A stretch of DNA of 64,000 nucleotides from UBA9076 sp964418835 (GCA_964418835.1 CAYQNJ010000001.1:170422-234421), one strand, 5' to 3'; counted from the stretch's first letter, positions 1-9,207 are shown. Program-made: numbers and translations. The notes: generated by a model from the letters alone, not told the origin.

Positions 1-399
1 TTTGAAGATAAATTGAATATATCAAATCCTAATAATAATTCAATTAAAAATATAGATATAAACGGCAAATCAATAAAAGATATACAGTTTAAAGAACCAG
101 GTAAACTAAATATAAAGAATGATAATTTGTTATATGTTTCACATTGTTATGTTTATGATATTAATAATGAATCATATTATTATTACAATGATATTATGAA
201 ATAAATATTAACAGAAAATAGTGATATATATGAATTTGATACAGCATTATATATGGATAATTTAATTCTTATAACTAAATTTTATAATAGTAATATTTGT
301 AATATATATAATGGCACTAGTTCAATGAAAATTAACAATTGCACTTGCTATAGACTGAATGAAAAAAGTACCATAAATGAATATAGAAGAACAGATTAA
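1..399 (+). pseudogene. Broken gene, 3' part, split by an in-frame TAA
   Basis: The frame is open from the window edge, is interrupted only by TAA at 202-204, then stays open to TAA at 397-399, about 132 codons in all. In DNA this AT-rich a non-coding frame would be expected to hold many more stops, so this looks like one gene carrying a single nonsense change. The product is rich in Asn, Ile, Tyr and Ser, with a phrase YVSHCYVYDINNESYYYYND before the break. I recognise no family. The 5' end lies outside the window. It overlaps the start of the next gene by 23 bp. Confidence 0.45.
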
Positions 400-607
400 A
401 GTGTTTTTCTTTAGGCAAAATATAATTGTTTATAAACTTGAAAGAAAGGTTGGAATAAAACTACAAAATTTCAACACAAAATTACAAATAGGAAGTTTAA
501 CTGCAGGAGAATTAAAAGAAGTAGCAAATACTGTTGGATGTAATTTTGAACGATATTTTGTATTAGCGAATGGAGACAGAGTTGAAATTTGGTTATTTAG
601 AGAATAA
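377..607 (+). CDS. Small XRE-like helix-turn-helix regulator
   Basis: A 76-residue protein beginning MNIEEQIKVFFFRQNIIVYK. Its pattern (KLERKVGIKLQNFNTKLQIG, then SLTAGELKEVANTVGCNFER and FVLANGDRVEIW) matches the small Cro/C1-type DNA-binding proteins of Bacillota in length and in the order of helices: LAxxxGxSxQNxxNKL, ELxxIAxALGC, then a short beta hairpin. The second recognition position is diverged (KLERKVGIKLQN instead of LAxKLGISxQN). The ATG has no strong Shine-Dalgarno and the gene overlaps an upstream pseudogene. The reading frame continues past its TAA into the Schlafen-like fragment. It sits in a decayed patch and may itself be dead. Family call is from pattern memory. Confidence 0.55.
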   Translation: MNIEEQIKVFFFRQNIIVYKLERKVGIKLQNFNTKLQIGSLTAGELKEVANTVGCNFERYFVLANGDRVEIWLFRE

Positions 608-639
608 GCTTCAAAAATAGTAGGTATAACTATTATTGA

Positions 640-849
640 TAATGATGTTTTGAAAACGCTTGAACTAATGAATAAAGATGAGATATTTACAAATNNNNNN
701 NNNNNNNNNNNNNNNNNNNNNNNNNNNNNNNNNNNNNNNNNNNNNNNNNNNNNNNNNNNNNNNNNNNNNNNNNNNNNNNNNNNNNNNNNNNNNNTAATGA
801 TGTTTTGAAAACGCTTGAACTAATGAATAAAGATGAGATATTTACAAAT
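640..849 (+). repeat. Exact 55-bp direct duplication around the gap
   Basis: Bases 640-694 and 795-849 are identical over 55 bp and abut the N run on both sides. A duplication equal to a common assembler k-mer length and ending exactly at the gap is best explained as an unmerged contig overlap, not as biological repetition. Removing one copy and the Ns restores a single open frame. Confidence 0.9.
695..794. other. Assembly gap (100 N)
   Basis: Exactly 100 N, the conventional placeholder for a scaffold join of unknown length. The 55 bases on either side are identical, so the real gap is probably zero or negative. Confidence 0.99.
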
Positions 850-915
850 GCAGGATCCTTACTTGCAGATGAAAATAAATTTATTATTGATATTGTCCGT
901 TTTGGTACAAATTAA

Positions 916-1300
916 AACACTATATTGAGCAGAAAACAAAGTAAAAGAGCAAAACAACACAGTTTAAGGCTTTTTCACGTTACTTTAATGATATCAAAGA
1001 TTTAATTTGATATCCACAGTTTGATAGAATAATAACAAGAAGGGCTATCATGGTAGTATACATGGTGAATGGTGGATACCGATGATAACAGATAATAATT
1101 TATAATAGTTTTACGGAATATATTTTCAATTAATATAAAGGAGGAAAAATTATGAAGAAATTATTCCAATTAAAGATGTAAAAAATTGTTTAATTATATA
1201 TACAAAGTACTAAATCAATTAGGAGTATAATTATTTATAAAAAAACGTAGAGATATTTAAGTTAATTATACTGAAATTAAAAGACGATATATAGTTATAA
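916..1300. other. Gene-free decayed stretch
   Basis: No intact gene. Short protein-like stretches persist in broken frames, for example GYHGSIHGEWWIPMITD near 1045-1095 and IKRRYIVIKEAFKD ending at 1320, each cut by stops. A strong ribosome site (AAAGGAGG, 1137-1144) precedes an ATG at 1152 that opens only nine codons (to 1181), as if the gene behind it had been destroyed. No family is recognised. The pattern fits erosion of accessory genes next to the Schlafen-like fragment. Confidence 0.5.
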
Positions 1301-1330
1301 AAGAAGCATTTAAAGATTAAAATGCTTCTT
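1301..1330. terminator. Bidirectional hairpin, 11-bp stem
   Basis: AAGAAGCATTT (1301-1311) and AAATGCTTCTT (1320-1330) form a perfect stem with an 8-nt loop. T-rich runs follow on both strands. It lies about 95 bp beyond the deoB stop and probably ends that leftward operon. Confidence 0.7.
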
Positions 1331-1425
1331 TTATTATGAATCATATTGGTATTATTGAAATATATAATATATTCGCATAATGTATATTATACGAATATTT
1401 TAAGTAAGTTTTTAATGAGTATATA

Positions 1426-2607
1426 TTACTTTAAGTATCCTATTAATGATTCACCATATTTTGGTAATTTAACCTTAAAGTTATCTGCTATAGTTGCTCC
1501 AGCATCTGCAAATGTTTTTGCATTTCTAAGAAGGCCAGTTCCTTTCATTGATTTAGAATACAAGAATAGAGGAACAAGCTCTCTTGTATGGTCTGTCCCC
1601 TTCCAAGTAGGATCATTTCCATGGTCTGCTGTAATCATAATTAAATCATCATCTTTTGCTTTATTTAATAATTTTCCTAATAGAACATCAAAATCTTCTA
1701 ATTCTTTTTTATAGCCCTCACTGTTTCTTCTATGCCCCCATTTTGCGTCAAAATCAACTAAATTAACAAAACATAATCCGTTAAAGTCTTTATCAGCAAT
1801 TTCTAGGGTTTGTTCCATACCATGAATACTAGATTGAGATTTATGTGCTTCTGTAATACCTTTGTCCACAAATATATCCGCAATCTTACCAACACTTATA
1901 ACATCAAATCCAGAATCCTTTAATTCATCTAAAACTGTTCTATCAAATGGTTCTAAAGCCAAATCATGTCTATTAGGAGTTCTTGCAAATTCTCCTTTTT
2001 TATTGCCTAAGAAAGGTCTTGCAATTATTCTTCCTACCTTCCATTCTGGTTTCATTGTTATATCTCTTGCTATGTCACAACATCTTAATAATTCTTCTAA
2101 ACCAAATGTTTCTTCATGAGCTGCAATTTGTAATACAGAATCTGCAGAAGTATATACAATCATTTCACCAGTTTGCATATGTCTTTCACCAAGTTCATCT
2201 AGAATTTCTGTACCACTTGCTGCTTTATTCCCTATAACTTTGTGTCCCGTTTTTTCTTCTAACTCATTAATTAGTTCTTTAGGGAAACCAGTATCAGTAA
2301 ATGTAATAAATGGTTCATCTATATATAATCCCATCAATTCCCAATGACCGGTCATTGTATCTTTACCAACACTACTTTCTTCCATTTTTAAAAAGTAACC
2401 CTTTGTATTTGATATTGGATCAATACCTTTAATATTGTGTAGATTACCAGCTCCTAGTTTTTGTAAATTAGGCATAAAAATGCCTCCAGTTGCTCTAGCT
2501 AGATTACCAATTGTATCTGCCCCTTCATCATTAAATTTATATGAATCTGGTGCTGAACCAAATCCACACGAATCTACTACAATTGTAAATATTCTATTAA
2601 ATTTCAT
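1426..2607 (-). CDS. deoB: Phosphopentomutase
   Basis: Cytoplasmic phosphopentomutase (about 393 residues, the normal family size) that interconverts ribose-1- or deoxyribose-1-phosphate and the 5-phosphates in nucleoside salvage. Alkaline-phosphatase superfamily motifs are intact: the metal Asp in VVDSCGFGSAPD near residue 12, the phosphothreonine loop GKDTMTGHWELMG, and the C-terminal metal site ADHGNDPTW plus GTDHTRE. A longer frame runs upstream, but GAAGGAG lies 6 nt before the ATG at 2607 and the family begins at MKFNRIF, so I use that start. It overlaps the xerD end by 11 bp. The xerD-deoB pair also occurs in Bacillus. Last gene of the leftward operon from nusB. Confidence 0.95.
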   Translation of the reverse strand: MKFNRIFTIVVDSCGFGSAPDSYKFNDEGADTIGNLARATGGIFMPNLQKLGAGNLHNIKGIDPISNTKGYFLKMEESSVGKDTMTGHWELMGLYIDEPFITFTDTGFPKELINELEEKTGHKVIGNKAASGTEILDELGERHMQTGEMIVYTSADSVLQIAAHEETFGLEELLRCCDIARDITMKPEWKVGRIIARPFLGNKKGEFARTPNRHDLALEPFDRTVLDELKDSGFDVISVGKIADIFVDKGITEAHKSQSSIHGMEQTLEIADKDFNGLCFVNLVDFDAKWGHRRNSEGYKKELEDFDVLLGKLLNKAKDDDLIMITADHGNDPTWKGTDHTRELVPLFLYSKSMKGTGLLRNAKTFADAGATIADNFKVKLPKYGESLIGYLK

Positions 2608-3499
2608 CATCTTCTCCTTCAAACTCAGGAAAGTAACTATCATAACTTTCTTTTAATCTTTCCTTTTGTACATGCGTATATATTTCTGTAGTTCTGATAT
2701 CACTATGTCCTAATAACTCTTGAATAGTTCTTAAATCAGCTCCTCCATCTAGTAGATGTGTTGCAAAACTATGTCTAAGTTTATGAGGTGTTATAGTCTT
2801 AGTAATCCCTACTTCATTACAAACAAATTTTAACATGCTTTCTATATATTCTGTAGTAATATGTTTCCCAAATCTATTTATAAAAAATAAATTTGTTTTC
2901 TTACTTAACCATAATGGTCTAACATCATCATAATATTTTTTTATAATACCAACACTATTATCTGGAATAGGTATAATTCTTTCTTTATTGCCCTTCCCCA
3001 TCACTCTAATAATTTTTTGTTCTAAATTAACTTGGCTAACGATAATTTTAGTACACTCACTTACTCTTAAACCACAACAATATATAAGTTCCAACATTGC
3101 ATGATTCAATATATCTTCATTACTATTTGTGAAATAAGACATAATTTTATCAACTTCGTCAATAGTCGCAAATACTGGTAGTCGTTTTCTTTTATTTTTT
3201 ACTTCAATATTTAAAGAAGGATCTTTTAAATCATATTTAAAAGATAAAAACCTATGAAATGATCTTATTGAAGAACTTAACCTAGATATAGATGAACTAG
3301 CTTTAAATGTAGATTGATTTTTAATAAACTCATTTATCATGCTAAATTTAACTTCTTCAACATCATCAATTCCTTCACTACTTAAAAATCCAAGATATTT
3401 CTCTAAATCAATTTTATAATTTTTAATTGTTAGTTCACTCTTAGATTCATTAATTGTTAGATTTACTAGATATTCTTTTAAAAGTCTTTCTAATTTCAT
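2597..3499 (-). CDS. xerD: Tyrosine recombinase XerD
   Basis: A 300-residue site-specific tyrosine recombinase that, with a XerC-type partner, resolves chromosome dimers at dif during division. The N-terminal SAM-like core-binding domain covers about residues 1-100. The catalytic domain shows all expected residues: Arg in CCGLRVSE (about 146), Lys in MGKGNKER, HxxR in HKLRHSFATHLLDGG (about 240), His in LLGHSDIRTT and the nucleophile Tyr in EIYTHV (about 274). Length and the neighbour deoB favour XerD over XerC or a phage integrase. The ATG has a GAAGGA site located just after the dinB stop. The C-terminus is acidic (EFEGEDDEI). Confidence 0.9.
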   Translation of the reverse strand: MKLERLLKEYLVNLTINESKSELTIKNYKIDLEKYLGFLSSEGIDDVEEVKFSMINEFIKNQSTFKASSSISRLSSSIRSFHRFLSFKYDLKDPSLNIEVKNKRKRLPVFATIDEVDKIMSYFTNSNEDILNHAMLELIYCCGLRVSECTKIIVSQVNLEQKIIRVMGKGNKERIIPIPDNSVGIIKKYYDDVRPLWLSKKTNLFFINRFGKHITTEYIESMLKFVCNEVGITKTITPHKLRHSFATHLLDGGADLRTIQELLGHSDIRTTEIYTHVQKERLKESYDSYFPEFEGEDDEI

Positions 3500-3500
3500 T

Positions 3501-4667
3501 CTATTCCTTCTTTTTTAATATATCGCTTGCTCTTTTTAAATTTCCATTAATAAGTATATTATTTAGGTTATTTAATACCTGTTCAGTTTCATCAAATACA
3601 TTTGTCTCAAATAAATTTAATTGAGGCATATATTCTCTAGCATCTATTAATCTACTTAACCCTATACCTAATAGTCTAATAGGCTGTTCATCCCAATTTA
3701 AATCAAATAAATCCATTGTATTTTCAAATATATCATTATGATAGTATATTGGTTTTTCTAACTTTTTTGATCTTACAATTTGATTAAAATCATATAGTTT
3801 AATAGTTATATATATTACATATCCAATTTTAGATTCTTCTTTTAGTCTTCTTGATAAAGATCTAGATAATGATAAAAAAACACCCTTTATTTCATCATAA
3901 TCACTTATATCTTCTAACAAGGTGGTAGATTGAGAAATTGACTTAACTTCATAATCTGTAATAATTTCTGAATCATCTCTACCATGGGCACGTAGTAATA
4001 TCTTATCTAAATTGTTTTTAAATATTGGTAATAGTTTATTTTTATCATTAAAATTTGCTAAATCACCAATAGTATTAATACCAATATCTTTTAACATAGG
4101 AATTGTTTTATTCCCTACCCCTCTCATCTTATCAATTGAAAGAGGCCATAATTTAACTGGAACTTCTTGTAGCCTTAAAACCGTTATACCCATAGGTTTT
4201 TTTAATTCACTTGCCATCTTTGCTAAAAACTTATTAGGTGCCACCCCAATAGAACAAGGTATTTTAAGTTCATTATATATTTCTTGTTGAAGTTGCCATG
4301 CTAAATCCAATGGCTTTTTATATGTCATTATTATTTCACTAACATCAACATAACATTCATCTATTGATGCTTTCTCAATTAATTTACTGTATTTTTTAAT
4401 AATATTTATAAACTTATTAGACAATTCATCATAAAATTCAAAATGACCATTAACTATAATTAAGTCTTTACACAACTTTAATGCTTCTTGAGTAGGCATT
4501 GCTGAATGTATTCCATAAGCCCTAGCCTCATATGAACAAGTAGATATTACACTTCTTCTAGTTAATCCAGAAACAGCTATAGGCTTACCTTTTAAACTTG
4601 GATCTAATATTAATTCAGCATTAGCATAAAATGCATTTAAATCTATATGAAAAATAACCCTTGCCAT
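3501..4667 (-). CDS. dinB: DNA polymerase IV, Y family
   Basis: A 388-residue translesion DNA polymerase. The catalytic acidic residues are present: Asp in FHIDLNAFYA (residue 9) and Asp-Glu in ASIDECYVD (about 103). The thumb helix-hairpin-helix region reads MRGVGNKTIPMLKDIGI. The little-finger domain follows, with a QLNLF clamp-binding motif near residue 348 for the replicative sliding clamp. The start ATG directly follows the recN TAG, so the two are probably translationally coupled. Position among recN and xerD places it with DNA repair and recombination genes in one operon. Confidence 0.92.
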   Translation of the reverse strand: MARVIFHIDLNAFYANAELILDPSLKGKPIAVSGLTRRSVISTCSYEARAYGIHSAMPTQEALKLCKDLIIVNGHFEFYDELSNKFINIIKKYSKLIEKASIDECYVDVSEIIMTYKKPLDLAWQLQQEIYNELKIPCSIGVAPNKFLAKMASELKKPMGITVLRLQEVPVKLWPLSIDKMRGVGNKTIPMLKDIGINTIGDLANFNDKNKLLPIFKNNLDKILLRAHGRDDSEIITDYEVKSISQSTTLLEDISDYDEIKGVFLSLSRSLSRRLKEESKIGYVIYITIKLYDFNQIVRSKKLEKPIYYHNDIFENTMDLFDLNWDEQPIRLLGIGLSRLIDAREYMPQLNLFETNVFDETEQVLNNLNNILINGNLKRASDILKKKE

Positions 4668-6311
4668 CTAATTACCTTGATTCTTCCTATATAGTTCTTT
4701 TGCAGCTTCTAAAGATATATCAGTTGCTTCTCCTGAAGATAATATTGCTAATTCTTTAATCCTAGTATTTTCATCTAATAATACAATTTGTGTAGATGTT
4801 TTTGAATCATCACTAGATTTGCTTACGTGGTAATGTGAATTTGCACAAGCTGCTACTTGAGCCAAATGTGATATTGAAAATACTTGAGCATTATTAGATA
4901 AATCTTTCATTTTTTTACCTATAGATGTTGCTACTGGTCCACTAACACCTGTATCAATCTCATCAAAGATAATAGTAGAAATACCTTGTAGTTTACTAAA
5001 AATAACCTTTAAGCCTAGCATTAGCCTAGATAATTCTCCCCCACTAGCAACTTTAGATAAAGGTTTAAGTTCTTCACCCTTATTCATAGATATTAAAAAT
5101 TCAATATCATTAATACCATTTTTATTTAAAGCATCAGTTGTAATATTAGTTTTAAATATTGCATTTGGTAACATTAAATCTTTAAGGATTTGTTCAATTT
5201 CTTTATCTAACAATTTAGACTTTTTTATTCTAATATCACTTAGTTTATTAGCTTCTCTTTTAAAATTATCTAATGCTTTATTAACTTTTATATTCATATT
5301 ATCTAAGTATTCTTGTCTGTTATTTATTATTTCAATCTTATGTAATAACTCCTCTTCATATTTAAGAATACTTTCTATACTTCCACCATATTTTCTCTTA
5401 AGCCTATTTATTTCAAAAGATCTTTCTTGTAATTCATTTATATCTTGTTCACTAATATCTAACTTATCTACATAGTTTCTTATACTATTTATAGCTTCAT
5501 CAACATCATAATAGGCACTTTTAATTACAGTGTTCGCATTTTCAATAATATCTATTTCAAAACTTTGAGTTAATTTGTTAATTTCAAAAAAATCATCTTG
5601 AAAACCACCTTCAAAGATTCCTATTGCTGTATTAAGCTTTTCTAGATTTTTACTAATAGATAAATATTCTTTTTCTTTTAAGGCAATTATTTCATCTTCC
5701 CCTACTATTAAATTAGCTTTATCTATTTCATCTATTTCATAATTATAAAACTCAATGTCATCAGGATTATAAACTTCATTTAAAGCATTATCCATTTCAT
5801 TTTTCAAATTTTTATATTCTTTATATAGTTTAGTAACTTTATCTATTAATTCTTCTTCACCTAAGTAATTATTTAATAAATATAAATGATTATTAGATTT
5901 AAGAAGATATTGAGTATCATGTTGGCTATGAATATCAATAACATTATCCATTAACTCCTTTACAATAGATAAATTAAACATTCTATGATTAATTTTAATA
6001 CTACTTTTACCATCAGATTTTAATTCTCTAGTAATGATTACATCTTCACTAATATCAATATCTAAATTTGATAGTATCACATCCATATTTTTAATATCAG
6101 AAAAATCAAAGACACCCTCTATTATAGAATTAGTTTTCCCTTTTCTAACTAAGTCACCACTAGCTCTTTGACCACAAAGTAGACTAATTGCATCCACAAA
6201 AATAGATTTTCCAGCTCCTGTTTCACCAGTAAATACACTAAAACCATCTTGTAAATCAAGATGAACTTCATCTAATATAATAAAATCCTTTATATATAAA
6301 TATTTAAGCAT
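4668..6311 (-). CDS. recN: DNA repair protein RecN
   Basis: An SMC-like ATPase of 547 residues (family about 550-570) that acts early in double-strand break repair. Walker A is GETGAGKS at residues 29-36. The ABC signature ASGGELSRLMLG and Walker B STIIFDEIDTGVSG lie near residues 420-455. The middle third is helical coiled coil rich in Lys, Glu, Asn and Ile, as in SMC arms. The ATG is preceded by GTGAGGATAA. It lies 10 bp downstream of dxs and directly before dinB. The ispA-dxs-recN neighbourhood is also common in Bacillota. Confidence 0.95.
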   Translation of the reverse strand: MLKYLYIKDFIILDEVHLDLQDGFSVFTGETGAGKSIFVDAISLLCGQRASGDLVRKGKTNSIIEGVFDFSDIKNMDVILSNLDIDISEDVIITRELKSDGKSSIKINHRMFNLSIVKELMDNVIDIHSQHDTQYLLKSNNHLYLLNNYLGEEELIDKVTKLYKEYKNLKNEMDNALNEVYNPDDIEFYNYEIDEIDKANLIVGEDEIIALKEKEYLSISKNLEKLNTAIGIFEGGFQDDFFEINKLTQSFEIDIIENANTVIKSAYYDVDEAINSIRNYVDKLDISEQDINELQERSFEINRLKRKYGGSIESILKYEEELLHKIEIINNRQEYLDNMNIKVNKALDNFKREANKLSDIRIKKSKLLDKEIEQILKDLMLPNAIFKTNITTDALNKNGINDIEFLISMNKGEELKPLSKVASGGELSRLMLGLKVIFSKLQGISTIIFDEIDTGVSGPVATSIGKKMKDLSNNAQVFSISHLAQVAACANSHYHVSKSSDDSKTSTQIVLLDENTRIKELAILSSGEATDISLEAAKELYRKNQGN

Positions 6312-6321
6312 TTATCCTCAC

Positions 6322-8178
6322 TTATATTAAACTTAATAAAACATCAAACAATGAATTAATATCAATACCAACTTCTTTTCTTAATTGATTAACACTACCA
6401 AATGTTACAAACTTATCATCAATACCAAAACGTATTATATCCATATCACTCTTATTATCATTTTTCCACTCTAGAATAGAGCTTCCTAAACCACCTATTA
6501 AAATATCAGTTTCATATACAACAACCTTCATATTCTTGCTTGAAATATATTCTAACATCTTGTTATCTAAAGGCTTAAAGAACCTACAATTAACTACTGA
6601 TATTGGTAAGTTATTTACTATAATTTTATTTAAAACTTTATCTACATCCGGTCCATAAGTTAAAACTATTACCTTATTTTCTTCTTTATCATTAAATATT
6701 GTCCAAGTACCAACATCAATCATTTCAAAATTATCATTATTAGGTTCTATTGAACCTCTTGGTATTCTAATTGAAAATGGATGGTTTTGATTAAAACCAG
6801 TATATAAAAGATTATTTGCTTCTTTTGCATCCTTTGGTTGACTCATAACCATGTTTGGTAAACTTCTCATAAAAGAAATGTCAAATACTCCATGATGCGT
6901 ATCACCATCTTCTCCAACTAATCCAGCCCTATCAATACCAAAAACAACAGGTAAATCCATCCTACAAACATCATGATTTAATTGATCATAACCTCTTTGT
7001 AAGAAAGAACTATATATAGATAAAAATGGTTTCTTTTTTGAAAGTGCTAGTGCGGCACTTAAAGTAACCGCATGTTCTTCAGCGATTCCACAATCAAAAC
7101 TTCTATCAGGAAATCTTGCAAAGAATTTTTCTAACTTACTTCCAGCTATCATAGCTGGTGTAACTGCAATAATATCTTCATCTACTTCAGCAAGTCTATA
7201 TAAAGCATCACTCATTACTTTTGACCAAGCCACAAGTTTACCATCATTACCAACAAGTGGTTTACCAGTAGATATATTAAATGGTCCAACACCATGCCAT
7301 TTACCAACACTATCTTGTTCACAAAATTTATAACCTTTACCCTTTTGAGTTAATACATGTACCACAATAGGTCCTTCATGTTTTTTAGCAACTTCAAAAG
7401 CCGCCACAAGATCATTGATATTATGTCCATCAACAGGTCCTAAATAATCAATATCAAATTCGCCAAAAATACCTCTATCAATAACTGATTCTCTTACTGC
7501 ATTTTTTATACTTCTTAAACCACTTAAAACATTTTTACCTAAACCTGTCTTACTTAGCGTATTTTTCATTTCTTGTTTTAAGCTAGTATAGCCCTTCTCT
7601 GTTCTTAAACGAGCGAATCCTTTAGTCATGGCACCAACATTACTTGAAATAGACATATTATTATCATTAAAAACAATAATCATATTCTTCTTTTCACTAC
7701 CTATTTCATTTAAAGCTTCAAGTGCCATACCACTACCTAAAGCTCCATCACCAATTACAGGTACAACAAAATGATTTTCTTTATTTAAATCTCTTGCTAT
7801 AGCCATACCTAATGCCGCACTTAAAGAAGTAGAACTATGACCTGCTTCCCAAACATCATGAACACTCTCAGAAAATTTTTGATAACCACTCATACCATTA
7901 TATTGTCTAAGTCTATCAAAATCCTTAATTCTACCCGTCAATATTTTATGTGTATAACATTGATGTCCTACATCAAAAAATATTTTATCTTCTGGACTGT
8001 TAAAAACCTTGTGTAACGCAATTGTAAGCTCAATAACGCCTAAATTACTCGCAAGATGACCTCCAGTCTTAGAAATAGAATTAATTAAAAACTGACGTAT
8101 TTGAAGCGCTAAAACTTGACACTCCTTATTAGATGTCTTTTTTAAAAATTCTGGATTTTCTATAAGATTTATATCCAC
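6322..8178 (-). CDS. dxs: 1-deoxy-D-xylulose-5-phosphate synthase
   Basis: A 618-residue thiamine-diphosphate transketolase-fold enzyme. It condenses pyruvate and glyceraldehyde-3-phosphate in the first step of the MEP isoprenoid pathway. The thiamine site GDGALGSGMALEALN with downstream FNDNNMSIS is clear near residues 143-180. The early substrate region TGGHLASNLGVIELT and the pyrimidine-domain GIAEEHAVTLSAALA are intact. The start is GTG at 8178, with AGTAGG upstream. It is directly downstream of ispA, so precursor supply and prenyl chain building are co-transcribed. Confidence 0.95.
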   Translation of the reverse strand: MDINLIENPEFLKKTSNKECQVLALQIRQFLINSISKTGGHLASNLGVIELTIALHKVFNSPEDKIFFDVGHQCYTHKILTGRIKDFDRLRQYNGMSGYQKFSESVHDVWEAGHSSTSLSAALGMAIARDLNKENHFVVPVIGDGALGSGMALEALNEIGSEKKNMIIVFNDNNMSISSNVGAMTKGFARLRTEKGYTSLKQEMKNTLSKTGLGKNVLSGLRSIKNAVRESVIDRGIFGEFDIDYLGPVDGHNINDLVAAFEVAKKHEGPIVVHVLTQKGKGYKFCEQDSVGKWHGVGPFNISTGKPLVGNDGKLVAWSKVMSDALYRLAEVDEDIIAVTPAMIAGSKLEKFFARFPDRSFDCGIAEEHAVTLSAALALSKKKPFLSIYSSFLQRGYDQLNHDVCRMDLPVVFGIDRAGLVGEDGDTHHGVFDISFMRSLPNMVMSQPKDAKEANNLLYTGFNQNHPFSIRIPRGSIEPNNDNFEMIDVGTWTIFNDKEENKVIVLTYGPDVDKVLNKIIVNNLPISVVNCRFFKPLDNKMLEYISSKNMKVVVYETDILIGGLGSSILEWKNDNKSDMDIIRFGIDDKFVTFGSVNQLRKEVGIDINSLFDVLLSLI

Positions 8179-8186
8179 AAAAAAAC

Positions 8187-9026
8187 CTACTTTCTTCTAT
8201 CAATTAACTTATCGATTAATTCTAATATATACTTAGAATCAAATCCTTCAATATTATTTAATTCATCCTTAATATCATTATATAATTCATTCATTAGATT
8301 TGTCGCCTCTTCTAATCCAAGAGTAGTAATACTAGTTGTTTTTAAATTTTTTACATCACTATTACTTTTACCTAATTCTTCACTTGTTGAAGTAACATCT
8401 AAAATATCATCTTGTATTTGAAATGCTAAACCTAATTTAAAACCAATATCTTTGAACTTGTCAATCAAATAAAATTTATTGCTAATAACACAAGCCATTT
8501 GTAATGGTAAAGAAATTAAAGCACCTGTTTTATAATGGTGAATTTTTTGTAGAGTAGTAAAATCAGGATTTTCTCCTTCTGATTTAATATCAATTTCCTG
8601 TCCATAAATCATTCCATTAGCACCACTATAATCTGACATTAATCTAATACATTTTATTAATTTATCACTACTTAAATTAGTTCTAGATACAACATTAAAG
8701 GATTCAGTAAGTAAAGCATCACCTGCAAGAATTGCAGTTGCTTCATCAAATTCAATATGACATGTTTTTCTACCACGTCTTAATTCATCATCATCCATAG
8801 CTGGTAAATCATCATGAATTAAAGAATAAGTATGAATCATTTCAATAGCAACACCTAATTCATCAAGATCCTCTACTTCAATATTAAAACCTTTAACCGC
8901 TTCGAAAAGTAATCTAGGTCTTAACCTTTTTCCTCCTGCAGTTAATGAATATAACATTGCTTCTTTTACCGTACTTTCTTTAATGTAATCAAGCGTAGTA
9001 ACTAATTTAGATTCAAAATCATTCAT
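8187..9026 (-). CDS. ispA: Short-chain polyprenyl diphosphate synthase (farnesyl type)
   Basis: A 279-residue trans-prenyltransferase that adds isopentenyl diphosphate to allylic primers. The first Asp-rich motif DDLPAMDDDELRRG (about residue 73) and the second, QIQDDILD (about 204), bind Mg2+ and diphosphate, and GGKRLRP near the N-terminus is the IPP-binding signature. Length and the residues before the first motif (IHTYSLIH) resemble bacterial farnesyl/geranylgeranyl synthases. The exact chain length cannot be read from sequence. It overlaps xseB by 8 bp, with its GAGGAAGT ribosome site inside xseB. Confidence 0.9.
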   Translation of the reverse strand: MNDFESKLVTTLDYIKESTVKEAMLYSLTAGGKRLRPRLLFEAVKGFNIEVEDLDELGVAIEMIHTYSLIHDDLPAMDDDELRRGRKTCHIEFDEATAILAGDALLTESFNVVSRTNLSSDKLIKCIRLMSDYSGANGMIYGQEIDIKSEGENPDFTTLQKIHHYKTGALISLPLQMACVISNKFYLIDKFKDIGFKLGLAFQIQDDILDVTSTSEELGKSNSDVKNLKTTSITTLGLEEATNLMNELYNDIKDELNNIEGFDSKYILELIDKLIDRRK

Positions 9027-9207
9027 TTACAACTTCCTCAACTTTTAATTCAAATTCTTTAAGCTGTTTATCACAATCTTTCGCCAGTTTTAAACCCTCT
9101 TCAAATAATTTAATAGTTTCATCAAGTGGTTGTTCGTTCTTTTCTAATAAACCAACAATTTGCTCTAGTCTTTCCATTGCTTGTTCAAACGTTTTATTTT
9201 CTTCCAT
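9019..9207 (-). CDS. xseB: Exodeoxyribonuclease VII small subunit
   Basis: A 62-residue helical protein, MEENKTFEQAMERLEQIVG with EGLKLAKDCDKQL, the standard XseB pattern and size. It binds XseA in several copies to form exonuclease VII, which degrades single-stranded DNA. It overlaps xseA by 14 bp and ispA by 8 bp, so the three are translationally coupled. GAGGTAA precedes the ATG. Confidence 0.93.
   Translation of the reverse strand: MEENKTFEQAMERLEQIVGLLEKNEQPLDETIKLFEEGLKLAKDCDKQLKEFELKVEEVVNE

Larger units (their letters stand above)
608..915 (+). pseudogene. Schlafen/AlbA_2-type ATP-binding protein, internal fragment
   Basis: In the same frame as the XRE gene, after its TAA, the sequence continues and, once the artificial gap is closed (694 joined to 850), reads NDVLKTLELMNKDEIFTNAG, then SLLADENKF and IDIVRFG, ending at TAA 913-915. 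The LEL(L/M)N-x-D-x-x-(F/Y)TNAGxLLAD...IDIVRFG pattern is characteristic of the AlbA_2/Schlafen-domain proteins often annotated as RecG-like or putative DNA-binding proteins. Full members have several hundred residues, so both ends are missing. There is no start codon with a ribosome site. Remnant of an accessory gene. Confidence 0.55.

Noticed and set aside
202..204. Programmed stop-codon read-through in the first frame
   Set aside because: No recoding signal seen; the surroundings are decayed, so a plain pseudogene is simpler.
640..849. Direct repeat as an attachment site or target duplication
   Set aside because: Copies abut the N run exactly on both sides and have an assembler-like length.
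1346..1714. Rightward 122-codon frame near the deoB end
   Set aside because: Mostly antisense to deoB, whose conserved motifs are intact; no ribosome site.
2597..3499. XerD as a phage or island integrase
   Set aside because: Length, catalytic set and the dinB-xerD-deoB context fit the housekeeping recombinase.
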